A stretch of 52,918 bases of DNA, from assembly GCA_005778835.1 (NCBI GenBank), contig SXMG01000165.1, positions 1 to 52,918 of the forward strand, written 5' to 3'. Each line of letters starts with the position of its first letter. The stretch's first letter is position 1. Of this stretch, positions 1 through 7,351 are shown in pieces. The notes beneath the pieces are model-generated. The model ran no database searches and was not told the origin of the DNA. It saw only the letters and a program-made list of their open reading frames with translations. The position numbers were made by a program, and so were the translations under genes. Source of the DNA: Actinomycetota bacterium. GTDB lineage: Bacteria > Actinomycetota > Actinomycetes > Actinomycetales > Microbacteriaceae.

Positions 1-1185
1 GACGAACCGATCGCGTTCGAGGGCAGCCTCGAGGTCGAGCTCGAAGACGGAACCCTCGTGCAGGTTCCGATCGAGCGCGCCCACATGGAGGAGGATGCCG
101 GCAAGCTCACGCACGTCGGCGGGTCGACGGGCCGCATCCAGGGCGCTGAATACTCACTCGTCGATTACAACCGCGCCGGGGTTCCGCTCGTCGAGATCGT
201 GACGAAGCCGATCTACGGCGCCGAGCACCGCGCCCCCGAGCTCGCCAAGGCCTACGTCAGCACGATTCGCGACATCGTGCGCGCCCTCGGCATCAGCGAG
301 GCCCGCATGGAGCGCGGCAACCTGCGCTGCGACGCGAACGTCTCGTTGCGCCCGCGCGGGCAAGAGAAGCTGGGCACCCGCACCGTGACGAAGAACGTCA
401 ACTCGTTCCGGTCGGTCGAGCGCGCGGTGCGCTACGAGATCCAGCGGCAGGCGGCGATCCTGGCCAAGGGCGGCACCATTCAGCAAGAGACCCGCCACTG
501 GCACGAAGACACCGGCACCACCTCACCCGGACGCGTCAAGAGCGACGCCGACGACTACCGCTACTTTCCTGAGCCCGACCTGCTGCCGGTGGTTCCGTCG
601 CCAGCCCTGATCGATGAGCTGCGGGATGCTCTGCCCGAGCCCTCCGCCGCCCGCCGCCGCCGTCTTCGCGAGGAGTGGGGCTTCACCGAACTGGAGTTCC
701 GCGACGTGGTCAACTCGGGCCTCCTGGTCGAAATCGCTGACACGGTCGCCGCCGGAGCCGCCCCCCAGCAGGCCCGCAAGTGGTGGACGGGCGAGATCGC
801 CCGCATCGCGAATGCTCAGGATGCTGAGCCGCAGTCTTTGATCAGTGCAGTCGACGTTGCCGCCGTGGTTGAGCTGGTCGAGTCAGGTGCGCTCAACGAC
901 CGCCTTGCTCGCCAGGTGGTCGAGGGTGTCATCGCGGGGGAGGGAACGCCGGCCGAGGTTGTCGCGGCCCGTGGCCTGGAGGTCGTCTCGGACGACGGTG
1001 CTCTCATCGCGGCGGTCGATGCGGCGCTTGCGCAGCAGCCCGACGTGCTCGAGAAGATCCGCGATGGCAAGGTGCAGGCCGCCGGAGCCGTGATCGGTGC
1101 CGTCATGAAGTCGATGGGCGGCAAGGCCGATGCGGCGCGCGTCAGGGAGCTCGTGCTGGAGCGGGCTGCGATTCCCGCCAGCTAG
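1..1185 (+). CDS. gatB: Asp/Glu-tRNA amidotransferase subunit B, 5'-truncated by the window edge
   Basis: GatB is the tRNA-binding kinase/transferase subunit of GatCAB, which amidates Glu-tRNA(Gln) and Asp-tRNA(Asn) in the cytoplasm, using ammonia delivered from GatA. The reading frame is open from base 1, giving 394 visible residues; the true start lies upstream. Family signatures are clear: [14 protein letters not shown] at about residue 25, [16 protein letters not shown] at about 55 and [14 protein letters not shown] at about 103. The C-terminal 150 residues are the usual helical and YqeY-like tail. Family members are near 500 residues, so about 100 are missing. gatC and gatA are expected upstream of the window. 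The product is an essential housekeeping protein, and nothing odd is seen. Confidence 0.97.
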   Translation, partial: DEPIAFEGSLEVELEDGTLVQVPIERAHMEEDAGKLTHVGGSTGRIQGAEYSLVDYNRAGVPLVEIVTKPIYGAEHRAPELAKAYVSTIRDIVRALGISEARMERGNLRCDANVSLRPRGQEKLGTRTVTKNVNSFRSVERAVRYEIQRQAAILAKGGTIQQETRHWHEDTGTTSPGRVKSDADDYRYFPEPDLLPVVPSPALIDELRDALPEPSAARRRRLREEWGFTELEFRDVVNSGLLVEIADTVAAGAAPQQARKWWTGEIARIANAQDAEPQSLISAVDVAAVVELVESGALNDRLARQVVEGVIAGEGTPAEVVAARGLEVVSDDGALIAAVDAALAQQPDVLEKIRDGKVQAAGAVIGAVMKSMGGKADAARVRELVLERAAIPAS

Positions 1186-1224
1186 CATTCGCAACGAGAC
1201 CGGCCACCGAACCAATCGCACCCC

Positions 1225-1713
1225 CTAGTTGGCGGGCAGGTTCTGCTCCCGGTTCCACTCGCGCATGTCGGCGGTGAAGGCCGCGTCTTGGAGAGGCTCA
1301 GGTCTGCGTGCCGTGAAGACGATGCGCAGCCCCTGAGGACTGGTGACCGACAGATCCCGCGTGTTCCACGGGGTATCGGCCGGCCCGATGAGCGTCGTTC
1401 CCGTGACCGCGTGCGCGCGAGCGGCGAGCCCGTCGAGCTCGTGGTACTCCGCAGCGAGCGACAACTGCACGCCCCTACCGACATCGGCGCCCGTCTCGCT
1501 CCGGCGGAGGAGGATGTCTTGATAGCGCCAGCGCCGCAGGTGGATGAGCGCGGGTTCGTCGCCGGGAGGCATGGCGAAGAGCTCGATGAAGTCGAGTGCT
1601 TCGGTGAACCATCGCGCGGCCTGCTGCACGTCGGTCACGTCGAGGCTGATGAAGGCGGGCATCCCGTAGATGTCGCGCGTGATGCCGGTCTGAATCTCTG
1701 GTGTCGTTGTCAT
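1225..1713 (-). CDS. VOC (glyoxalase/bleomycin-resistance) family protein
   Basis: This 162-residue protein has one vicinal-oxygen-chelate fold. It opens with PAFISLDVTDVQQAARWFTEALDF, the usual first beta-alpha unit, and closes with a second half ending SPQGLRIVFTARRP. Proteins like this are metal-dependent isomerases, dioxygenases or drug-binding proteins; the substrate is unknown. I chose the ATG at 1713 because a -10-like AACGAT ends 7 nt upstream, which would give a leaderless mRNA. A second in-frame ATG lies at 1722. It is divergent from a MerR regulator, and its promoter holds a MerR-type operator, so it is probably induced by that regulator's ligand. Confidence 0.85.
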   Translation of the reverse strand: MTTTPEIQTGITRDIYGMPAFISLDVTDVQQAARWFTEALDFIELFAMPPGDEPALIHLRRWRYQDILLRRSETGADVGRGVQLSLAAEYHELDGLAARAHAVTGTTLIGPADTPWNTRDLSVTSPQGLRIVFTARRPEPLQDAAFTADMREWNREQNLPAN

Positions 1714-1720
1714 GCGGGTC

Positions 1721-1751
1721 ATCGTTCCGGTTGACGTAACGTCAATGTCAA
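1721..1751 (-). promoter_or_regulatory. MerR-type promoter with 19-bp spacer and palindromic operator
   Basis: On the minus strand TTGACA (1751-1746) and AACGAT (1726-1721) are separated by exactly 19 bp. The spacer begins with the perfect odd-centred palindrome TTGACGTTACGTCAA (1745-1731). An overlong 19-bp spacer filled by a dyad is the hallmark of promoters that MerR proteins untwist. The start codon at 1713 would coincide with the transcription start. Confidence 0.75.
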
Positions 1752-1852
1752 GTCGGGGGAGCCGTCTCGAGAACGGGTAGACCGAGAACTCGATGACCGG
1801 TCGCAGTACAGTCGAAAGCCACACGTTTGCCGCGCGGGGGAGGAGCCGCACC

Positions 1853-2596
1853 ATGGCCTGGAGCACCCGCGAGCTCGCCGACCTGGCGGGCACGACGGTC
1901 AACACCGTGCGGCACTACCACCGGCTCGGGCTGCTCGACGAGCCCGAGCGGCGGGTCAACGGCTACAAAGAGTACGGCGTGCGGCACCTCGTGTGCCTGC
2001 TGCGCATCCGGCGTCTCGTCGACCTCGGGGTGCCGCTCGCGCAGATCGGCGACGTCAGCGGCGGCGCCACTGATCGCGAGCTACTCGGAACGCTAGACGC
2101 TGAACTCGCCGCGCAGATCGACCGCCTGACGAAGGCGAGAGAAGAGCTCGCCGCGATCGTGCGCGACAACGCCCCCGCCGACTCACCCGCAGGTTTCAGC
2201 GCCGTGGCGTCGCGACTCTCAGAAGCCGACACCTCGATCTTGCACGTGTTCGGCCGACTGTATGACTCCGACGCTCTGGCCGACATTCAGCACATGGTCG
2301 AAGACGACCTGGCCACGAATCCGGTCAGTGCCGAAGTCGACGCGCTCGCCCCCGACGCCGATGAAGCCACCCGCCAGCGCCTCAGCGAAGCGATGGCGCC
2401 GTTCTTGGCGCAGCAGTTGCGGGAGTACCCCTGGCTGACCACACCAGGCGCGCAGATGGTCGGTCGGCCCGACGTGAATGGGCAGGCGATCACCGACGCG
2501 ATGGTCGAGCTCTACAACCCCGCTCAACTCGAAGTGTTTCTGCGCGCTGGCGTGCTGGCTCGCGAACTCATCGAGAACGAAGAAAACACCGCTTGA
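1853..2596 (+). CDS. MerR family transcriptional regulator
   Basis: This is a 247-residue regulator. Residues 1-70 are the winged helix-turn-helix of the family (STRELADLAGTTVNTVRHYHRLGLLDEPER, then a LGVPLAQIGDV wing and helix), followed by a helical dimerisation region. The C-terminal part of about 150 residues is a helical effector-binding region without the metal-binding cysteines of metal sensors, so an organic ligand or drug is more likely. The ATG at 1853 is preceded by AGGAG at 1841-1845. It is divergent from the VOC gene, whose promoter carries a 19-bp-spacer operator. A membrane protein of the small-multidrug-export family follows 73 bp downstream, which suggests a drug-response cluster. 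The ligand is unknown. Confidence 0.92.
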   Translation: MAWSTRELADLAGTTVNTVRHYHRLGLLDEPERRVNGYKEYGVRHLVCLLRIRRLVDLGVPLAQIGDVSGGATDRELLGTLDAELAAQIDRLTKAREELAAIVRDNAPADSPAGFSAVASRLSEADTSILHVFGRLYDSDALADIQHMVEDDLATNPVSAEVDALAPDADEATRQRLSEAMAPFLAQQLREYPWLTTPGAQMVGRPDVNGQAITDAMVELYNPAQLEVFLRAGVLARELIENEENTA

Positions 2597-2623
2597 CTGT
2601 GTGGTGAGAACACAGTTTCTACT
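2593..2623 (+). promoter_or_regulatory. Candidate promoter or terminator around a 7-bp dyad
   Basis: The dyad ACTGTGT-ggtgaga-ACACAGT (2596-2616) lies between TTGACT (2593-2598) and TCTACT (2618-2623), which are again 19 bp apart. This could be a second MerR-type promoter serving the downstream membrane protein. The stem followed by TTTCT could equally be a weak terminator for merR. The sequence alone does not decide between the two. Confidence 0.45.
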
Positions 2624-2669
2624 GTCTGGTGGGCCGGTTTCGGCCTCATTCAGACAGGAGAAAATCACC

Positions 2670-3206
2670 ATGAATCCCCTCGCGGATCTCATTGCACGCT
2701 TCCAAGAGCTCGTCGCGCAGGTGCCGGAGTTCATCCAGCCCTTCATCGTCATGCTCGCCGCCGCGATTCCCTTCATTGAAGGCGAAGTCGGAGCCATGAT
2801 CGGCGTCTTCGGGGGCATCAACCCCTTCGTCGCGGCCGCCGCGGCGCTCATCGGCAACTTCGTGTCGGTCGTCGGAGTCGTCGCGGTCAGTTCGCGAGCC
2901 CGTGAGTTCGCCGTCGCTCGCCGCACCGGGACAGGCACCGATGTGCTCACCGAAGAGCGGCCCGAACCGCAGAAGCCGCAGTCGAAGGGCCGTCAGCGTT
3001 TCGCCCGCTGGGTCGTTCGGTTCGGCGTACCGGGAGCGAGCATCCTCGGACCGCTCGCGATTCCCACGCAGTTCACGTCGGCCATGCTGGTGGCATCGGG
3101 AACTCCGAAGGGCTGGGTTCTGCTCTGGCAGGGCATCGCCATCGTGCTGTGGACGACCCTCGCCACCATCCTTGCGTGGCTGGGCCTCGCTGTGCTCGCC
3201 GTCTGA
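2670..3206 (+). CDS. Small multidrug export-family (Sm_multidrug_ex) membrane protein
   Basis: This is a 178-residue integral membrane protein with about four hydrophobic segments: roughly residues 22-40, 45-75, 118-140 and 148-176. A polar, charged loop (VARRTGTGTDVLTEERPEPQ) sits in the middle. The first membrane segment carries IPFIEGEVGAMIG, typical of the putative small multidrug export protein family; the name is historical and transport is not well proven. AGGAG at 2656-2660 supports the ATG at 2670. It lies directly downstream of the MerR regulator, behind its own candidate promoter. Confidence 0.75.
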   Translation: MNPLADLIARFQELVAQVPEFIQPFIVMLAAAIPFIEGEVGAMIGVFGGINPFVAAAAALIGNFVSVVGVVAVSSRAREFAVARRTGTGTDVLTEERPEPQKPQSKGRQRFARWVVRFGVPGASILGPLAIPTQFTSAMLVASGTPKGWVLLWQGIAIVLWTTLATILAWLGLAVLAV

Positions 3207-3233
3207 CCCGCCGGAGGCGTTCAGCGCGTCGAG

Positions 3234-3257
3234 TGTCGATCCACCCCTGCCTCGATC
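3234..3257 (+). promoter_or_regulatory. ECF42-type autoregulatory promoter
   Basis: TGTCGA (3234-3239) is followed after 13 bp by CGATC (3253-3257). From memory of published work on Streptomyces, ECF42 promoters carry TGTCGA at -35 and CGA/TC at -10. The match lies about 50 bp upstream of the DGPF gene that is translationally coupled to an ECF42 sigma factor. Confidence 0.72.
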
Positions 3258-3306
3258 GTCATCTCTTTGACAGGATCGATCCACGGTCCGCGAGAGGAAC
3301 GACACC

Positions 3307-3690
3307 ATGCGTTACACCCTGCTCATGTACTACCCCGAGATGTCGGCCGATGAACTCGGGCCTGAGGCGCTCGCCGAAGGCATGCGCGCCTTCGACGAGT
3401 ACGCCAAGGCGCTCGACGCCGCTGGCGTGCTGCAGAGCGCCGAAGTGCTGCAGCCCGTGGCCGCGACGACGACGATCAGCCTCGCGACGGGCGAGCTCGT
3501 CGTGCAAGACGGACCGTTCGCCGACTCGCGCGAGCAACTCGGCGGCACCTTTGTGATCGACGTCGCCGACCTCGACGCCGCGATCGGCTGGGCCCAGCAG
3601 GCACCGCCGGCGCACTACGGGCACGTCGAGATCCGCCCCGGGGCCACCCGTTTCGTTGACGGCGCCTGGACCACGTACGACCACCACTGA
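3307..3690 (+). CDS. DGPF/YciI-like protein, partner of an ECF42 sigma factor
   Basis: This 127-residue protein belongs to the YCII-related family, a small ferredoxin-like alpha/beta fold. The name-giving DGPF motif is present in VVQDGPFADSREQLGG (about residues 61-76). Such proteins are conserved beside ECF42 sigma factors and are thought to act in the same signalling pathway; their chemistry is unproven. AGAGGAA at 3291-3297 serves as ribosome-binding site. The stop codon overlaps the start of the sigma gene (TGATG), so the two are co-translated. A consensus ECF42 promoter lies upstream, implying that the sigma factor drives this gene and itself. Confidence 0.92.
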   Translation: MRYTLLMYYPEMSADELGPEALAEGMRAFDEYAKALDAAGVLQSAEVLQPVAATTTISLATGELVVQDGPFADSREQLGGTFVIDVADLDAAIGWAQQAPPAHYGHVEIRPGATRFVDGAWTTYDHH

Positions 3691-4730
3691 TGGTTGACGA
3701 CTCCCGCGCTGCGCACGCGGCCGCCCGCGCCGCGCGGGAGTCGTACGGCCGCTTGCTGGCGCTCGTCGCCAGTTCGACGCGCGACCTGCATCTGGCAGAG
3801 GATGCTCTCGCCGACGCCCTCGAACGCGCACTGAGCTCGTGGCCCGAGTCGGGAGTGCCGGACAATCCCGAAGGGTGGCTGCTGACCGTGGCCCGCAACC
3901 GACTGCGCGACCTGCTCGGCAGTGCCCCGCGGCGCACCTCGATGCCGATGGACGAGGCCGAAGAGCTGCCCGCCCCTGTGCTCGATGTCGATGCACTGCT
4001 CGAGCGCGCGGAGGGCATCCCGGACAAGCGCCTCGAACTGCTCTTCGTGTGCGCGCACCCGGCGATCGACGCGAGCATCCGCACGCCGCTCATGCTGCAG
4101 GTCGTGCTCGGGCTCGACGCCGCGAGCATCGCGCGCGCCTTCGACGTCGAGCCGGCGGCGATGGCCCAGAGGCTCGTGCGTGCGAAGAAGCGCATCGGGC
4201 TCACGGGCATCCCGTTCGCAGTGCCGAGTCGCGCCGACATGCCTGCCAGGCTGCCCGCCGTGCTCGAGGCGATCTACGGTGCCTACGCGATCGACTGGTT
4301 GCAGCAGGGTGAGCGTTACCGCGAATCGCTCGCCGACGAGGCGCGCTGGCTCGCCGTTCTCACCGCGGCGCTGCTCGACGACGAGCCCGAGGCGTGGGGA
4401 CTCGCGGCGCTCATCACGTTCGCGCAGTCGCGCGCGCCTGCCCGCGTCGGCGACCCGTGGCCGCCGCTCGACGAGCAGGATGTTGAGCTGTGGGACCGCG
4501 AACTCATCGCTGAGGGGGAGGCCCTGCTGCACCGCGCCCAGCGGCTCGGCCAGCCTCTCGGGCGGTTCCAACTCGAAGCGGCCATTCAGTCGGCGCACTG
4601 CGATCGGGCGCGGTCAGGGGTGGTCGATGTCGAGGCGCTCGACACTCTCTACCGCGGCCTCCTGGCAGTCGCCCCGACGCGCGGCGCGATCGAGGGCTTC
4701 ACCGCGCTGCGGAATCGCCCGGTGCCCTGA
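3690..4730 (+). CDS. RNA polymerase sigma factor, ECF42 group
   Basis: This 346-residue ECF sigma factor is about twice the usual ECF length. Region 2 (about residues 15-90, with PEGWLLTVARNRLRDLL) binds core polymerase and the -10 element. Region 4 (about 115-170, AASIARAFDVEPAAMAQRLVRAKKRI) reads the -35. A C-terminal extension of about 170 residues begins RLPAVLEAIYGAYAIDW; in this group it is TPR-like and needed for activity. ECF42 factors have no classical anti-sigma factor, and none is seen here. The gene overlaps the DGPF gene by one base, which identifies the group firmly. The inducing signal is unknown. Confidence 0.94.
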   Translation: MVDDSRAAHAAARAARESYGRLLALVASSTRDLHLAEDALADALERALSSWPESGVPDNPEGWLLTVARNRLRDLLGSAPRRTSMPMDEAEELPAPVLDVDALLERAEGIPDKRLELLFVCAHPAIDASIRTPLMLQVVLGLDAASIARAFDVEPAAMAQRLVRAKKRIGLTGIPFAVPSRADMPARLPAVLEAIYGAYAIDWLQQGERYRESLADEARWLAVLTAALLDDEPEAWGLAALITFAQSRAPARVGDPWPPLDEQDVELWDRELIAEGEALLHRAQRLGQPLGRFQLEAAIQSAHCDRARSGVVDVEALDTLYRGLLAVAPTRGAIEGFTALRNRPVP

Positions 4731-4795
4731 CGACTGCCGTTGCGACGGTGACGCGAAAAGACTTCGCAGTTGTTCGCCGATCCAGCCGGCACCCT

Positions 4796-4801
4796 GATAA
4801 T
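4796..4801 (+). promoter_or_regulatory. Probable -10 element of the surface-protein gene
   Basis: GATAAT stands out in the GC-rich spacer, about 40 bp before the GTG at 4841. A 10-base direct repeat CGCGAAAAGA (4752-4761 and 4822-4831) brackets it. A TTGTTC lies upstream at a non-ideal 20-bp spacing, so the -35 is uncertain. Confidence 0.4.
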
Positions 4802-4840
4802 CTGCTGACAACCTTTCCCCTCGCGAAAAGAGCCTCCGCC

Positions 4841-6058
4841 GTGCGTCGTTCACCCCGCACCTCCCTCACGCTTGCCGCCAGCGGCATCGCCCTCGCAGCC
4901 CTCATCGCGCCTGCCGCCGTCGCCTCGGCTGCACCGCTCACCTACCCGGCCGTCGTCGACGAGGGCGTCACCGTGGTGTCGCCCTTCCCGAACTACGAGC
5001 TCGAGGTCGACTGCGACGCGTTCCTCGCGCAGTACGTCGTCGATGAGTTGGGCTTCTACGCCGAGCTCTACCACGTGCCCGGAGGCTCACTCACGGTCAC
5101 CTTTGATTGCGACTTTCCTGAGTTCGCCTTCGGCGTCTCAAATCTCGCCGAGAGCGGACCCGGAGCCACGTTGGCTCTCAACGCGGAAGATGGCAGTACC
5201 ACCGCCGAGATCGGCCCGAACACGAACTTCACCGTGGACAACTGGCCGAGCGAGGCGACAGGCTATTTCAACCTCGAGTACTACTCGACAGCCCTTCTCG
5301 CCAACCCTGCTGGTTCGCTGCTGCACGAGCTCGACGCGAGCCACGCCGGCGCCAGCGGACCGATCGCCAGCTTCGGCACAGGCGAAGACGGGCCGGTCTA
5401 CGACTGCGTCAATGACGGCCTGAAGCCCTACACGACGCAGGTCTTCACCGTGCTGACGGCGGGTACCTACACGTTCCGTGTCACGGGCTACACGCCCTAC
5501 GAGGGCGGTCTGTATTACGACTACTCGCCCACGGGCGACGGCGCTCCGCCGAACCCCTGGGGCACCTACAACCCGTTCTCTGACCCGGCACTGGTGCTCT
5601 ACAGCACCTTCGACCCCGCCAACACCGACGCAGGCTTCATCGACTGCAACGACGACAGCGAGGCGATCGACGATCTCACCGAAGAGGAGTTCGACGGCTA
5701 CGGTGGCGCGCGCGACAGCCAGAACCGCTTCCTCGACGAGTACTTCTCTGAGCTCGTCGTCGAGCTCGAGCCCGGCACCTACACGCTCGTGACGATTCCC
5801 TACGACGAGAACGACGTGCCCGACATTCTGATCGACGATGTCGACGCCAAGTTCGAGTCGGCCTTCGTGATCGACGACCTCGGCCCGCTGAGCACGCAGT
5901 CCGAGATCTGGGGCCAGCCGGGCGGCCTCGTACTCGGCGCACAGCTCGCAGCGACGGGCGCGGCCACGACCGGCGCGTTCGGTCTCGCCGGCCTGGCGGC
6001 GCTGCTGCTCGTGCTCGGCGTCGTCAGCGTGGTCGTGCACCGTCGCCGCGTCGCCTGA
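4841..6058 (+). CDS. Secreted surface protein with LAxTG sortase-type anchor
   Basis: This exported protein has 405 residues. A basic N-terminus (RRSPR), a hydrophobic core and the cleavage-like end ASAAP form a signal peptide of about 30 residues. The C-terminus carries LAATG (369-373), a hydrophobic span and the tail HRRRVA, the layout of class E sortase substrates in actinobacteria. The body is acidic with several cysteines. It includes an AGTYTFRVTGYTPYEGG stretch near the middle and an EPGTYTLVTI stretch before the anchor, resembling pre-peptidase-type beta-sandwich repeats. No catalytic motif is seen. I chose GTG 4841 over a GTG 93 bases upstream because it starts just before the signal peptide and lies after the candidate promoter. 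The role is probably adhesion or wall structure. Confidence 0.72.
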   Translation: MRRSPRTSLTLAASGIALAALIAPAAVASAAPLTYPAVVDEGVTVVSPFPNYELEVDCDAFLAQYVVDELGFYAELYHVPGGSLTVTFDCDFPEFAFGVSNLAESGPGATLALNAEDGSTTAEIGPNTNFTVDNWPSEATGYFNLEYYSTALLANPAGSLLHELDASHAGASGPIASFGTGEDGPVYDCVNDGLKPYTTQVFTVLTAGTYTFRVTGYTPYEGGLYYDYSPTGDGAPPNPWGTYNPFSDPALVLYSTFDPANTDAGFIDCNDDSEAIDDLTEEEFDGYGGARDSQNRFLDEYFSELVVELEPGTYTLVTIPYDENDVPDILIDDVDAKFESAFVIDDLGPLSTQSEIWGQPGGLVLGAQLAATGAATTGAFGLAGLAALLLVLGVVSVVVHRRRVA

Positions 6059-6114
6059 GTCGCACGAGGCAGCAGAACCGCACCGACGTCGGTGCGATCG
6101 GCGACACTGATCTG

Positions 6115-6420
6115 ATGACGCCTGCCTTCGACTTCAGCGCTCCGCTGTGGGAGTGGGAGGGCAAGGCGGCCTGGTTCTTCGTGACCGTGCCCGTCGAGAT
6201 CAGCGACGAGATCGACGCGCGCACCGAGGGCTTCACGAACGGGTTCGGCAGCGTACGGGTGCGCGTGCGCATTGGCGGTAGCGACTGGTCGACGAGCCTG
6301 TTCCCCGACTCGAAGCAGCAGGCCTACGTGCTGCCGATCAAGAAGGCGGTGCGGCAGGCCGAAGGGCTGCAGACCGGCGACGAAGCGAGCGTGCGCATCG
6401 AACTGGCCGACTTCTCATGA
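6115..6420 (+). CDS. DUF1905 domain protein
   Basis: This 101-residue cytoplasmic protein covers a single DUF1905 domain: FSAPLWEWEGKAAWFFVTVP, then FGSVRVRVRIGGSDWSTSLFP and the typical YVLPIKKAVRQAEGLQTGD near the C-terminus. The family is a small beta-rich fold of unknown biochemical function, sometimes fused to YdeI-like domains. The start has no clear Shine-Dalgarno sequence. Its stop overlaps the start of the next gene (ATGA), so both are probably made from one mRNA. Confidence 0.85.
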   Translation: MTPAFDFSAPLWEWEGKAAWFFVTVPVEISDEIDARTEGFTNGFGSVRVRVRIGGSDWSTSLFPDSKQQAYVLPIKKAVRQAEGLQTGDEASVRIELADFS

Positions 6421-6941
6421 CGCACGTCTTCCTCTTCCGCGCCGTGAACGTCGGTGGCACCGCGAAGCTGCCCATGGCCGAGCTGCGCGCCCTGGCCACC
6501 GAGCTCGGCGCCACCGAGGTGCAGACCTACATCGCCTCGGGCAACCTCATCGCCGCGCCGCCGGGCGACCCGCACGCCTTCGCCGGCCAGCTCGAAACAG
6601 CCGTCGAGACCCGCTTCGGGTTTCGTCGCGAGGTCATTGTGCGTGACGCGGCGGCGCTGCGTGCGGCGCGGGATGCGCATCCGTTCTCGATCGTCGACCC
6701 GCGCTTCTCGTACCTGATCCCGTTGAGTGCGGCGCCCGAGACGGCCGCGCACGAGAAGGCCGCCGAGGTGCCCGCAGGCGCCGACGAGTGGGCGCTTATC
6801 GGCGACGACCTGCACGTGCGCCACGAGCACGGCGCCGGCAGTGCCGAGCTCGACGTGGCGAGACTGCTGCGCGACCTCGACGTCGTCGGCACGGCGCGCA
6901 ACCTGCGCACCGTCGACGCGCTGCTCGCTCTTCTCGACTGA
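6417..6941 (+). CDS. DUF1697 family protein
   Basis: This 174-residue cytoplasmic protein has the DUF1697 signatures FLFRAVNVGGTAKLPMAELR at the N-terminus and VQTYIASGNLI about 30 residues later, followed by a second alpha/beta repeat (FGFRREVIVRDAAALRAA). The family is widespread in soil actinobacteria and has no established activity. It overlaps the DUF1905 gene by four bases. The C-terminus ends in a conserved NLRTVDALLALL helix. Confidence 0.9.
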   Translation: MTHVFLFRAVNVGGTAKLPMAELRALATELGATEVQTYIASGNLIAAPPGDPHAFAGQLETAVETRFGFRREVIVRDAAALRAARDAHPFSIVDPRFSYLIPLSAAPETAAHEKAAEVPAGADEWALIGDDLHVRHEHGAGSAELDVARLLRDLDVVGTARNLRTVDALLALLD

Positions 6942-7011
6942 AGACTCGTAACCGAACCGTGACCGCCGCCAGTGCGACACGCCCGGGATGCATGAGCTAG
7001 TGTCGTGACTC

Positions 7012-7032
7012 GCGCCTGCACTCGGCAGGCGC
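7012..7032 (+). promoter_or_regulatory. 8-bp GC hairpin upstream of the 24-codon ORF
   Basis: GCGCCTGC-actcg-GCAGGCGC is a perfect 8-bp stem with a 5-nt loop. GGCAGGCGCC recurs about 30 bp downstream (near 7055). It could end the DUF1697 transcript, although no T-run follows, or form part of the leader of the 24-codon ORF and rtcB. Confidence 0.4.
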
Positions 7033-7093
7033 CGAATCACGAGCGCCCGCCCCGGGCAGGCGCCAGAACACCGCCCACGGAAGGAGCACGAGC

Positions 7094-7168
7094 ATGAATA
7101 CGGCCTATTCGCCGATTCGCGAACAACTCGCGCAGCGCCTCGAGCGCTTCCTTCCCGAACTCATCTAG
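7094..7168 (+). CDS. 24-codon small ORF upstream of rtcB
   Basis: A short ORF encodes MNTAYSPIREQLAQRLERF plus PELI. It is preceded by AAGGAG about 7 nt before the ATG, one of the best ribosome-binding sites in the region. The peptide would be a single amphipathic helix. It sits directly before a 170-nt stretch rich in hairpins that leads into rtcB, so it may be a regulatory leader peptide. It could also be the stump of a lost gene or a chance ORF. I recognise no homologue. Confidence 0.45.
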   Translation: MNTAYSPIREQLAQRLERFLPELI

Positions 7169-7176
7169 GGGCGGTC

Positions 7177-7343
7177 CGTCGCATCCAGCGACGCTCCGTG
7201 CCGTGAGGCCCGGGGCGTCGTTCTCTTCTGCTGGCCACAGCAGGTGCTCCTACCGCGGGGGAGCAGATCGCGACTCTTCGGGACCGGTCGGTCGAGCATC
7301 CACTCGACCGGCGATAGAACCATACGAACACCGAAGAGAATCG
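7177..7343 (+). ncRNA. Candidate structured leader RNA of rtcB
   Basis: Successive inverted repeats fill the spacer: CGTCGC/GCGACG (7177-7193); CTGCTG/CAGCAG (7228-7243); TGCTCC/GGAGCA (7245-7265); and CTCTTCGG (7274-7281) pairing with CCGAAGAG (7331-7338) around an inner 10-bp hairpin (7287-7312). The first and last hairpins share the loop ATCCA closed by similar stems (GTCG...CGAC). The outer stem ends just before the rtcB ribosome-binding site (AAAGGA, 7344-7349). It is not a tRNA: no T-arm motif is present. The role is inferred only from the structure. Confidence 0.5.
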
Positions 7344-7351
7344 AAAGGATC

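Noticed and set aside
7271-7343. tRNA or Y RNA gene before rtcB
   Set aside because: The length is suggestive, but there is no T-arm consensus, no CCA-type acceptor and no anticodon arm, and no Ro60 gene is present.
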